From Moniliophthora roreri (taxonomy: Eukaryota > Basidiomycota > Agaricomycetes > Agaricales > Marasmiaceae): a stretch of 64,000 nt of DNA. This document shows, one piece after another, positions 31,368 to 42,414 of this stretch; position 1 is the stretch's first letter; every line of letters starts with the position of its first letter. The notes below the pieces were generated by a model. That model was not told the DNA's origin, did not search any database, and saw nothing but the letters and a program-made list of their open reading frames with translations. A program made the position numbers and the translations under genes. The stretch covers positions 248,001 through 312,000 of the forward strand of contig LATX02000100.1 of the NCBI GenBank assembly GCA_001466705.2, in the 5' to 3' direction.

Positions 31368-32697
31368 ATTGATGGGATTGAGTTGGTGGCGTGGATGAGG
31401 AGGCTGCTCAGTAAGGCACTTTGAAGGCTCGAGATGATAGACTTACCGCCAGTGAGGCCAATTTTTATATACTGAGAATTGTCAAAGGGCGGCTTTCAAG
31501 CAACTGCAATCGTCCGAACCTTTCATCTGCTGAAAAGTTGAAACGAGTGAAAGAAATATGCTTGAAAGCATCGATGGACGGCGCGGATCAGAGGCATCCA
31601 AAAGGGGCTCTACAATGAACAGACAGAGGGATAACGATGGCGACGGGTAGGTGATAATAAAGGGAGTACACCTTCGATATGATCACAGCTGTCCTGCCTC
31701 GTGGACCTGACACGATATCACACGATATCACATCGACTCGTGTCTGTACAAGGGCGTGAATTTCCGACTTCAAACAATAAGAGTCCCACGTACCCTGCAT
31801 TCTACCTTGTTCGCCGATACGACTTGCGTTATGCCATCGGTACACGATATCCTCGAATTGTACGACAAACCGGGCGGACGGATCCGATCCGACCTGAATC
31901 CGATCCGTTCGGAGCCATATCAAACTACATCCAATGGCTGATACCTGGAAATTGAGGCTATCATAGTGGCTGCTAAATCAGCGTACAGACAACGTACATA
32001 CCAAGATATTGATTTCCATCCCCTATTTTTGAGTATACGGCAAACGAAACGGAGCAAATGAGAAGGGATGGTCGAGAGTTGAATCCAAGGAGCATCTGGG
32101 GCGCTTGTCTGCTCACTTAAGCTAGCCGGCAGGCACGTGTCACACTGTCATTGTAATTTTTTGTACCCACGTCAACGCTCTTCTTCCTCTATCTCCACCT
32201 AGTTTGCTTAATATCCTCAAGCCATGGAAATGTAGGCTCTGAATTGAACTCTCCAGAATTTCTGACTTCTTTTCTCCGTCAGTTAGATATACAGCAAGGC
32301 GGCAAAAAACTTTTTTAATACACGATGCCGACCGACCTATTTCGTATATTACTATATTAGGAAGGTGTCACATGTTCAGACAACATACGAGTGCAGCTAA
32401 AACTATCGATGCCTCGCACGGTTCACAAATTAGGGTACGCTTCCCCTACCCAGTCCATGTGGAAGTACGGTGAAAGTGACATAGCGCTCACATATTTTGT
32501 CTCACAGTTAACCCTTCTGCAGGTGACGACTCCACCCTCCTCAAAGACATTCCTGCCTCTTCTCGAGAAATGACTCTGGTCATGTTTACGATCGTCTACG
32601 GCCAAATAAATAAAGCCTCACATGCCACAAGTTCCAATTTACGGCACAAAAATCGTGTGGGGGATCCGTGGCCCGCCGCCCCTTTGATATCCATACT
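31368..32697. other. intergenic
   Basis: This is the promoter side of the 30.7-31.4 kb gene. A short patch of gatccgatcc-type direct repeats lies at about 31880-31910. The 111-residue minus-strand ORF at 31588-31923 has no recognised features. No gene is supported. Confidence 0.4.
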
Positions 32698-32880
32698 TGA
32701 TAGCTCCACCGCCTCCGAGTTATGCTGTATGTTGTGCTTTCTTCACGCCCGTTTCTCTTGCTAACATCGATACGTCCATCCCGAAAGAAAGAAAACATAC
32801 ATTACTCACTATACGAGGCCAATGACCATCATCCCGGCTACAACAGTCCAGCATTTGCATACTCAACTGTGAGCATTANA
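32698..32880. repeat. direct repeat R1 (second copy at 33182-33390)
   Basis: The block from tagctccaccgcc to tgagcatta recurs at 33182-33390 with few changes (for example tactcacta versus tattcacta) and a 19-base insertion in the second copy. R1 contains an ambiguous base (n) at 32879. The second copy lies inside the inverted-repeat element at 33124-33625, so R1 is probably a truncated second insertion of the same element. Confidence 0.65.
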
Positions 32881-33123
32881 TCAAAGCGTTCATTGACTTA
32901 ACCTAATCGATTTTCGTGGATGCTATTACCGACTTTTATTTTAATAGTGCCCTATGTATACTCTTACAAGTCGCTTTCTATAGCTCTATGTGTTGTCTTA
33001 GGACTACCCATTATCAATAGTGTAAGTACTGTATGCCGTTGTCAATACGAGGGTAGCATGATCAGTAAAGTCGCCGAAGTGACCGGTACACCTACCCACT
33101 CCATCAGCTTGCGAAAGTGGCCT

Positions 33124-33625
33124 CATTCCAGCTATTTCCATAATTCTAGTAGGCCGCATCGAAAAAAAAGTTTGGATTACTAATAGCTCCACGCCTTCAC
33201 GCCATGTCACTTGAGTTATGCTGTATGTTGTGCTTTCTTCACGCCCGTTTCTCTTGCTAACATCGATACGTCCATCCCGAAAGAAAGAAAACATACATTA
33301 TTCACTATACGAGGCCAATGTCCATCAGAAATCTCACATCATCCTGGCTACAACAGTCCAGCATTTGCATACTCAACTGTGAGCATTACACGCAGAAGAA
33401 GCATCATTCCAGTGAGGTATTGACCAGCCATTCGGTTCCTGCTGAATAGGATGATGGTGTGGATGCCGTAGATACACAGGTGTGGATGCACTCGAGCAGT
33501 GGGGCCTTTGCTTTCGTTCGCGTTATTGGTCCATATAGGTGGTATCTATGACATAATGATATCATAGTGGAGCTATTGGTAATCCAACTTTTTTTTCAAT
33601 GTGGCCTAGAATTATATGGAAATAG
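33124..33625. repeat. inverted-repeat (MITE-like) element of about 500 bp
   Basis: Left arm agctatttccataattct through ggattactaatagctccac (about 33131-33190) is repeated in inverse orientation at the right end (about 33562-33620), with a poly-A/poly-T core in each arm. The arms are about 60 bp with a few mismatches. No transposase ORF is inside. A non-autonomous DNA transposon is the simplest explanation. Confidence 0.6.
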
Positions 33626-34801
33626 CTGTCACATCTGTGCAATTCAATAGCTTGATGCTCCAATTCAACGAACTCTCGGTTTGAGCCTCGGATCACCATC
33701 GACGGAGCTCTGGCGGGGCAATATACGGCATGGAAGTTTCTGAAGACACGAAAACAGTAATATGTTGGGTACAGTCGGAGGAAAGAAAGGTGCGTGGTGA
33801 GCACACTTAATCGTTCTAAATACTTTCCTATGCACCATCCAGAACTTTGAAGATTACATGTCATGCTCGCTGTCGACGGGAAATTCATCTTGGGAAGAAT
33901 ACTGAAGGACCAGCCAGGACCTCACCGAAAGAAGGGTGTTTGTATATCACCCGATAGGATAAACACTTCGAGTTTGCTCGCAAGTATGTTGGTGGCCGGA
34001 ACAGGGAAAAAAATCTCGATGCTCAATGACCTCTTGGTAGACAACGAGGATATTGTCAATGAATCATCTCAGAAGTGGGTGAAGTGAAGGTCGCCTTTAG
34101 GATAACACTCGTAATCATATTCTGGATGTTCTTCGAGTCGTAGATATGAAATCCCCAAAGAGGTGAAAAATCAAAGGAAGTCACTATGGTAGCGAGCTCA
34201 TCGGACGAGGTGCGGATATGTACCTAGTTTCACAATATCTGGAAATTGTATAGGTTTGGAGAAGGGAATTCTATGCCAGAGGGCAGCGCGATGGAGTGTA
34301 GACTATGAGGATGTTCTAGCCACCTTTTATTGTCGATATCGACCTTTAATGTAGGTGCGTTTTCGTGTCTCTCTTTGACATTTTGTTCACTAAATGTATT
34401 ATCGCCGGTATCACGGTAAAACCGACTCGGCCTCTCAAGAGGCTTGCCCCTTCCAGTTCCCAAGCCGACACGGGGGATATCACCGGATGAACTACAAAGA
34501 TTAAGAATCTACTTGAGCGTGTCTTTCATTAGCCCAAACACTGGTAGTTGCGTACAGGCACAGAGACCACAGAAGAGAGTCGGACGCGAGCCCAAGGTCA
34601 AGACTGAGGTCGTGTTCATTGACCTGACTTGGTCGGATGCGTCGTTGATTTCTTCTGGGTGACACTTTCCACTTTGTCTCTGGGTGCTAAGGTGCTGTAA
34701 AATGATATCGCGAAACCCTCTCTTACATGACGAGCTTCGCGATAAATAATCATGTTTCACAACAATTCCTCTAGCTAGTAATGACCAACGCTATACAGTA
34801 A
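33626..34801 (-). other. possible decayed gene or non-coding DNA
   Basis: Minus-strand fragments such as TLKVDIDNKRWLEHPHSL with HSIALPSGIEF (about 34260-34360) and FSPLWGFHIYDSKNIQNM (about 34110-34165) look protein-like but sit in different frames with stops between them. They could be remains of a leucine-rich or F-box type gene unrelated in sequence to the array. I cannot assemble an intact model. Confidence 0.3.
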
Positions 34802-36415
34802 TCAGAAATCTTTCCATTCATCGTCCCAGTCGCTCGGTTTCTTCGCTGCTGCTGGTGCTTTTTGAGTAGCAGGCGCACTCGAACTCGACGATGACGCCCC
34901 CAAACCGGTTGACAACGACTGTGCCTTCTGCAGCTCATCCCTCTTCTCATTCCAATCCTGGAAAAAGTCATCATCATCATCCTTATACAATGCCGATGTC
35001 TCCTCATGCTCCATTGGCACAGTCCCATATCCGTTGGCCCGCGGATCTCCTCTCCCCTGCATGACACTACCCACTCTCCCCGCCACATCAACACCAAACT
35101 GCTTCTTTCCCCACTGATTCGCCGTGCTCCCCACTTCCGTCGCGCGTTTTTGTGCCTCCTCAAAGTATCCCCTCACACTAGCCTGGAAATTGGGATCATT
35201 CACCCGCTCCATACCAGGTCGAACAACGTTATCGTTTACAGCCTTTGAGGCACCTGCTACGGCGGTTGAGAATAGCGACCAGCCTTTACTCAGTGCCGCC
35301 ATTGGGCTTTCCTGGAAATCGGCTAAAGAAGGGGCAGCGCGTGAAGAGAGGCCATACGAAGCGTGGTCAGAGCCCGGCTGTGGAGATGGGGTGCTGCCGA
35401 ATCCTTGATACCTTCCACCTTGGGAAGGAGGTAGGTTCTCAGGGCGTGATGCGTTGAGTTGGCCGAGAGAGGCAAAGTAATTCTCATTAGCGGTTTTTTG
35501 GTCGAGGTTGGGTGTACCGCTGGGTGAGTTGTTGAAGGATCCAGGTGAAGGAGAGGCAGAGTCGCTACGGAGAGCGCTACCTCGGGCGGTGGTACGAGAT
35601 TTACGCAAGCCTTGGGCAGAGGAAGGGCGTTCGGGGGTATTGGAACCGGATGTTCCGCCGTGCCCTGGGGGTGGTGCGGAAGGCGACCAGGGTTTACCGG
35701 CGAGTTCTGCGTCGAGCTGGTAGTTGATGGAATTACGGTTTCAGAATTAGGTTTCGTGTGGTGATGGAGCGTTGTATGTACCTTTTCGCGATACTGCGTG
35801 GCGGCCCAACAGTGATACGTGTCATAGGAACTCAAAGAATCGGTGTATCCCCCTTGTTCAGCTGGCGAGTAGGACCGCATGAAATCTCTGAATGGGCCAT
35901 TTCCACCGATCTAAAAATGATTGATGTCAGGATAATGTTCGTGTGGTACATCAGATTTTAAAAAAATGAAAACGTACCTGCATCCGCTTGACTTGGTCGT
36001 CCTGCCACGTATCCATCGAAATTGAACGAACGAAACTAGGATAGACGGCTTAAGCAGCATATGTAGGCTATAGAGCTATTCTGCACACCTAACGTGTACA
36101 CCGAAGCCTACATAAAAGCGGCGTCAGTGATTTGTAGGTGCAGATACTGATGAGAAACGCACCTCGATGAGTGCCTGCACATTGGAGGCAAAGAAAAATG
36201 GCGAAACTAGCAACTTGATACTCAGTAGAAACTGACGAAATATGGTTTAATATTTACCTCAACGATGCCCTAGAAAGAGATCAGTGCGCGAGTTCCAAAG
36301 ATGTGTTTTTTTTTTCCACATACCACTGAGGATTCAGATTTAAGCAATCGCAACATACTCTATTCTTCAAATCTTCACGCTTGGAAAGCTCCATGAGAAT
36401 TTTTTTGTGGTCCAT
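34802..36415 (-). CDS. ArfGAP (ARFGAP1/Gcs1 type)
   Basis: Seven exons (36415-36324, 36269-36258, 36206-36163, 36107-36089, 36035-35978, 35910-35782, 35716-34802) give 422 residues in continuous frame. The N-terminal ArfGAP zinc finger is complete: C21-x2-C24-x16-C41-x2-C44, followed by GTHRGFGVH with the expected arginine finger Arg49, then SISMDTW and MQIGGNGPFRDF. The remainder is low-complexity Ser/Pro/Gly sequence with amphipathic helices (KGWSLFSTAVAGASKA) and an acidic DWDDEWKDF end, as in ARFGAP1/Gcs1. The protein stimulates GTP hydrolysis on Arf and drives COPI coat turnover at the Golgi. Exon 2 is only 12 nt. The start ATG fits the family N-terminus MDHKKILMEL. Confidence 0.93.
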
Positions 36416-37536
36416 GGTGATAATGAGAAGAACCAGAAATGGTCTTGGAGGTGATGGTACAGGTCAAGGGTGCGGATACCAAAACCTGGTTGATCATGCA
36501 AGACCTCAGCGTCGGCGGGAGTCGACTATTTACAGAGGTGCTCTGTCTAGCTGAAGAGCTTGATGCTGTACAAGTCACGCACCGCAGTCAGCCAAGATGC
36601 AGGGCAGCCTGAAGGCAGTCGATTAATTGAAAAAAAAAAATAAAATCGGTGTTTGTAGTGTGCGCATTGTGGTCTGTAGGACCATTCATCTTATCAGTGG
36701 GATCTCCCATGACGATCTGGCCATCTTATCTGTGGTTCCCACTGCCGTGTCCTTGGTCCTCGAGTATTGTCCAGGCTGCCCCCGCACACTCGAGGTCCCC
36801 GCGAGTCCAGTAGTAGTTGAACGGAAGAACTCAGAGGTTGGATATAAAATATGTACATATTATTCAATATCATCTATACCGCTAAGGTAGAAACGGAGTC
36901 GGCCGAGTAAACCGGTGAGCTTGGCGTCCCATTCCCCCGGTACTTGCTCCCAAATCCAGACTGTAAAAAGTCTTTTGGACGGTTCCGATATGTAGGTCTG
37001 AGGAAAGTTCTGGCGTAGCAGTGCGTGTCCATTGGTTTGCATGAGAATCGGTAGGAGAAAATCTTGTTATACCCGGTATATAGTACTTGGTGTGTGGTTG
37101 TGACCGAGATGCCCTGCTGCTGCAGCAACGGACGTGCAAGTACAGTAAATCATTGCAGAAAATTGGTGCGCATCAGCACTGACTTTTGTTTTCCAGAGAA
37201 TTCAGTAATAGTGTCATATCTCGCTCTAGAACTTGCGGCATGAGCCAGTTGATTGTCCTTGATGGGCGTACCACTGTACTGGTTCGCCTCCCCAGTTTCG
37301 AAACATAAGATCAGAGGTCTTTTTGCTCAATCCCACCACCTCATCCTCTCATTTCCTTCGTTCGCCACCCGTCAAGCGCCCCGTCTTACTTTGTTTAAAA
37401 ACTTCTTGTTTCTTTGCCACAAATCCCTCGATACCATTCTCGACGTCAAAACCATACCCCAGAACTCTGTACGTTCCAGCTCTTTGGGACTCCCCCACAA
37501 GTTGGACACTAAGAAGTCGTCTTTCAAGATTTTATC
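36416..37536. promoter_or_regulatory. divergent intergenic region between ArfGAP and velvet genes
   Basis: This 1.1-kb region holds both promoters. A poly-A run (about 36630) and pyrimidine-rich stretches close to the velvet start are visible. The overlapping small ORFs at 36860-37139 (-) have no support as genes. I could not pick a specific regulatory motif. Confidence 0.4.
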
Positions 37537-39331
37537 ATGATTCAGCTAATCAACACTCCCCGTCAAACTGGTTCTGAGATTAGGCAGATCGGTACAGATG
37601 GCCCCGAACAGTGGGGCAAATGGTCTGGGCGAAAGTACGTACAGCAGCTCTTATTCTGGGTAGTCTAATTCACTAAATTGGTTCTCTCGCAGGCATTACT
37701 CATTGGAGGTCATTCAGCATCCTCTGAGGGCCCGAATGTGTGGCTTTGGAGATAAAGTTGGTCGCATTTCATGATACAGTGCGCAGCAAGCGCTTACTTA
37801 TGCTTAGGACCGAAGGCCCTTGGCTCCGGCAGCAGTTGCTAAGATGATAGTTAGAAGAGACGATAATAGCCTCGTGGAAGTCGAGTACGTTCATACACTC
37901 TGCTTTGCCCAAGCAACCCTTTTTTTTTCTTATATTTCAAACCAGTGACGTAGACTGTTCATTCTTTGTCGTCACAGTCGACTTGTGGTCAGCGGATGGT
38001 ACTCAAGAAATGAATCTCGTCCTACATCCATCCTCCGCGGACCGTTACATCCCTCCACATGCTACCAACAAACCTCGTCGGTCCAGAGGCATGAGTGTCT
38101 CGGCCTCACAACCGCAACCACGAAGCTCAGGCTATCAAACACCTGTATCCCGGTCAACGCCGACGCCATCCCATAATCATTACCGGAATTCTGACAATAG
38201 CGTGAGTGTTTCCACAAATGATACCATCCGAACCTGCATTGAAACTGAATGCGCTGTCCTGTCAGTCAATGCCACCTCAAACACCAGGCTACACACATCC
38301 ACCGTCCGAAAACCAAGGCGGTTATTTTGGTCCACCGCCACCAACAACAGACCCCTACGCTAACCCTGGTGCTGGTTCTGAATCCGGGCATCCCACATGG
38401 GGTTACCCATCTTCCCAAGTCGACAGAAATACGCCGTACCCACCGCCCATTTTGCCCTCGATTCACACTTTCGGTCGATCGAATACTCCTCATAATGGTA
38501 AAGATTCGTGGCAAACGCCGGCAGGCCCTTGGGGGAATACCACCGATTCTTCTTCTGCTTTCGACATACCAAATGCTAACATTGACCCTAACCTACGTGA
38601 TTTCCAAGACGGCTTCCCAGGGAACAATACTCCTTATGACAGCTATCCTCAGCAATATCCTCAGCAACCCGCTCATCAGGCATACTACCAGTCAAACAAT
38701 GCACCGCAAAATGGCAATGGCAATACGTCGCAAGCACAAGCAAGTGTGGGAATGGCGCTTCCCAGACATACGTACACACGTACCTTGGTCGGGCCTCTAT
38801 CAGCCAATGCGACGAGGTTGTTGGATGAGCATCGCAAACCGGGAATCTTCTTTTTGTTCCAGGATCTTTCGGTGAGAACTGAGGGAACGTTCCGATTGAG
38901 GATGAGGCTGATGAATGTCGGAGCGTGAGTTCAGCCCTTGGCTTCCTTTGACTGACAAGTGTCAATTGATAATCTGGACAGCTCACCAGCACCTGAATCG
39001 GGTTCTGTTCGCATTCACACGGAGGTTTCGCCAGTATTGGCGCAGACGTTTACTGAGCCGTTCACGGTGTATTCTGCAAAGAGATTCCCTGGCGTTCCAG
39101 GTGCATACCTTTCTGGTCATATTCATTCTTGTGGCTTACGCCTTTTTATAGATACTACAGCACTTTCTATTGCATTTGGTAATCAAGGACAGAAATTGCC
39201 GCTGGTAAGCTCGCTTTAATTTATCCGCTCATGTCAAAGCTGACCTTGGTGCTCAGCGTAATCGGAATGGCACTTCGGGAGGCAAGCGTAGAAGACACGA
39301 TTCCGACTCTGATGATTCTGATGGTGCATAA
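37537..39331 (+). CDS. velvet-domain regulator, VelB-like
   Basis: Eight exons (37537-37634, 37693-37756, 37808-37884, 37946-38201, 38266-38924, 38982-39100, 39152-39204, 39257-39331) give 466 residues. The velvet domain is split. Residues about 33-108 contain HYSLEVIQHPLRARMCGFG and RRPLAPAAVAKM; residues about 330-443 contain PRHTYTRTLVG, GIFFLFQDLSVRTEGTFRLR and FTVYSAKRFPGVP. Between them is a disordered insertion of over 200 residues rich in Pro, Ser, Asn and Gln, as known for VelB. The tail has a basic GGKRRRH patch (possible nuclear signal) and an acidic end. Velvet proteins bind DNA as dimers and couple light and development to secondary metabolism. VosA is a weaker alternative. Confidence 0.9.
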
Positions 39332-39692
39332 CAAGTAAGGGGTGGTTTTCTTGTATATTATATCAGTAGATGTCCGACCTTACCTACCTGCTCACCTACC
39401 AACATATGTGTTTATCCTTTATTGTTATTCTTTTTTTTCTTGATTTTGGTGTATATTATGTCCATAAACACTCGGGTTATTCAAGTTTTTGGGTTTTGGG
39501 TTTCCGGAAGTCAAAGCAAGTCGTTGAATCGACTGTCAAGGACGGAGATGGTCCGTGCGGGGGTCTGGGGAAGACCAACGGGCGATGATGACAGTGATGC
39601 ATATGGATCTTGTCCAACGCGGACGGAACTTGCTCGCATAGTTTTTAATAATTTCTCTTCCCTCTCGATATCACTCTTGAACATTCACAACA
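39332..39692. other. intergenic between velvet and MCC-beta genes
   Basis: This 361-bp stretch carries the velvet 3' end and the promoter of the next gene, both on the plus strand. A pyrimidine-rich segment lies upstream of 39693. Nothing else was recognised. Confidence 0.4.
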
Positions 39693-42035
39693 ATGAAACC
39701 AATACTACAGCGCTCCCTTCTCCGACAAAGTCGAATAGTCGGACGAAGAACCTATCATGCCTCGGTCCTCCCGTCACTTGTGTCAACCTCCTCGCCGGAA
39801 TTCCAGGCTAAAGCAGAGAGTATGAACGCTCTCGTTGCGGAATTTGAAGCTAGGACTGCTAGGGCTCGGTTAGGTGGTGGTCCAAAGGCTGCAGAAAGGA
39901 TGAAGAGTAGGGGAAAGAAGTTGCCGAGGGAAAGGTGAGTATCCGGTGTTTTTCCTACTTTCTCTTATTCTTTACTTACTGATTGATATGTGTACTTGGA
40001 TAGACTGGCATTACTTTTAGACCTACATACACCTTTCCTCGAACTATCGTCGTTGGCAGCTGAGGATGTATACGGCGAGTCAATACCCGGAGCGGGTCTC
40101 ATTACAGGTATAGGACGAATCAACGGAAGAGAGTGTATGGTTATTGTGAACGACGCTACGGTTAAAGGAGGGTCGTATTATCCTCTGACGGTACGCTACA
40201 TCGTTTCCTTGTTGTTATGAGCCCAATTGAACGCGCTGTGACTTCTTCAGGTGAAGAAACAACTCCGAGCCCAGGAAATCGCAAGAGAACACGGATTGCC
40301 TTGTGTCTATATCGGTATTTGTTCTATCGGTTTTCATGCCTTGGACATGCACTGAAGGGAATTGAGAAAGTGGAATCTGGAGGCGCCGCACTCCCACATC
40401 AAGCGAATGTCTTCCCGGATAAAGAACACTTTGGGAGGATCTTTTATAATATGGTTTGTACCTCAAGACTCCCTGACGTACGACACGTCTAACTCGGTCC
40501 GTAGGCCCAAATGTCCGCTCTGGGTATACCTCAAATATCTTCTGTTCACGGAATCTCAGTCGCCGGTTCGTCTCTTCATTAGTTTAATATTGCTCGGCAT
40601 GTTGAATGCCGTTCGTTTACAGGGGGTGCATACGTACCTGCTATGGCAGATGAGAACGTCACCGTTCGAAACCAGGGTCGTATCTTCTTAGCTGGTCCAC
40701 CCCTGGTCAAAGCAGCCACCGGAGAAGAGGTAGATGATGAGACACTCGGGGGCGGGCAAATGCATTCAAGTGAAAGTGGTGTTACAGATCATTTGGCGCG
40801 GGATGACGAGCATGCTATTGCAATTGTCAGGAGTATTGTTGGTGATTTGGGCAAGGCTGGGTGGATGGAAACCTTGCCAGAGGTTCCATCAGAAGCTCCA
40901 TTGTATGCGGCAGAAGAGCTGCATGGCATTGTTGGGACAGATGTTAGGCAAGGGTTTGATATGAGGGATGTGATCGCGAGGGTAGTAGACGGGAGTAGGT
41001 TCAGAGAGTTCAAGAAGGAGTACGGTCCGACGATCGTCACTGTGAGTCTGAGGATGCTCCTCGTGTTCAACGCACTATTCATTAATTGCTCTGGAAAGGG
41101 ATTCGCCAACGTTCATGGATACCCTGTAGGAATAATCGCCAACAATGGAATTCTCTTTTCGCCGTCTGCCTTGAAGGCCACTCATTTCATGGAGCTATGC
41201 TCCCAACGGCAAATCCCTCTTCTTTTCCTCGTCAATGTCACTGGTGAGAAGTTCTTTCCCCCTAACTGAGCAATCGGTGCTGACATGCGCAGGCTATATG
41301 GTGGGATCGAAGGCCGAGAAGGGTGGTATAGCGAAAGATGGCAGGTCTTCCATTCTCTAACGAGATTTATGCTCACTCAATGTCTTCAGGAGCTAAGATG
41401 GTCCGAGCTGTAGCCACTGCTGATGTTCCAAAACTTACGGTAATCGTTGGTGGAAGCTTCGGAGCAGGCAATTATGGTATGTCGATCCCTCACCTAGGAT
41501 CCAACACTGGTTGATTAACCTGGAACAGGAATGGCTGGACGCGCCGTAAGTTTGAAAGATCCGGAATGGACGTACGTTGTTGACTGGCAATTGTAGTATT
41601 CACCTCGGTTCCTATGGATGTGGCCGGTTCGCACCGTCTCTCTGTTGCACAAATTGAATCGTACTAACGTTTCTCAAAGAATGCAAAAGTCTCCGTCATG
41701 GGTTCGGGTCAGCTTTCACAAGTTATGACATCCGTATCAAAGTCAGTTCTTCGGGAGTTGCCAAATCAAGTTCTTTCTAACCCTGCACTTTTGATAGGGA
41801 TCCCGCCCAGCACGCTTCACTCAAGTCAGAGATTGAACACCAGTCGACAGCGTTGTACTCGACGGCAAGATTATGGGATGATGGGATTATCAAGCCAACA
41901 GATACAAGGGACGTTGTAGGACTAGGATTGGCCCTAGCTGCTCGTAGACGACCATGGCAAGGCGGTGCCGGAGGCGGGAGACACTCGACGACATGGGACG
42001 GTAATGCGAAAGGATGGGGTGTGTTTAGAATGTAA
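39693..42035 (+). CDS. methylcrotonoyl-CoA carboxylase, beta (carboxyltransferase) subunit
   Basis: Thirteen exons (39693-39934, 40004-40190, 40251-40314, 40371-40453, 40505-40565, 40623-41041, 41099-41243, 41293-41340, 41390-41476, 41529-41545, 41597-41626, 41680-41741, 41798-42035) join to 560 residues, the usual size. The N-terminus ([20 protein letters not shown]) is an Arg-rich mitochondrial presequence. Carboxyltransferase motifs include [60 protein letters not shown] and the C-terminal [11 protein letters not shown]. With the biotin-bearing alpha subunit it carboxylates 3-methylcrotonyl-CoA in mitochondrial leucine breakdown. The intron after 41340 must use a GC donor (GATG before GCAGGT) to keep frame. 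Two exons are very short (17 and 30 nt). Confidence 0.95.
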
Positions 42036-42414
42036 AGTATCACGGATGTAAATGGATAATCGATTATTATCGTTTGTGAAGTACGGTGTTAAGATGTTTG
42101 GAAATTACGCGTTTTGTTCTCCTAGTTGTATCTATAGACATGCACGATTATTTCGATCACTACTGTCCTACTTTTGTCCGCAATCTAGAAAACACCGCCT
42201 ACTCCGCGGCGTACCGCAGCCAATGTATATTGGCGAACTCCGGGACTGGAAGAATACCTGAAACAACGGAGGCTAGCAAATCGCGATGCACTACTGTAGC
42301 ACGTAGTTCGGTGCGACCTCCCCGAAGATGTAAGCTGCATCCTATCCTAGTGGTGCAAAAGTAGATAGTGCCACGGGATGCGATGCACATCTAACCCCCA
42401 AGAGGTGTATCGCA
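42036..42414. other. convergent 3' region of MCC-beta and PPR genes
   Basis: This 379-bp stretch separates two genes transcribed toward each other. No conserved element was recognised. Confidence 0.4.

Noticed and set aside
32698..33390. LTR retrotransposon with short direct LTRs
   Set aside because: The direct repeats are only about 300 bp apart, with no primer-binding site, polypurine tract or gag-pol sequence between them; an inverted-repeat element explains the structure better.
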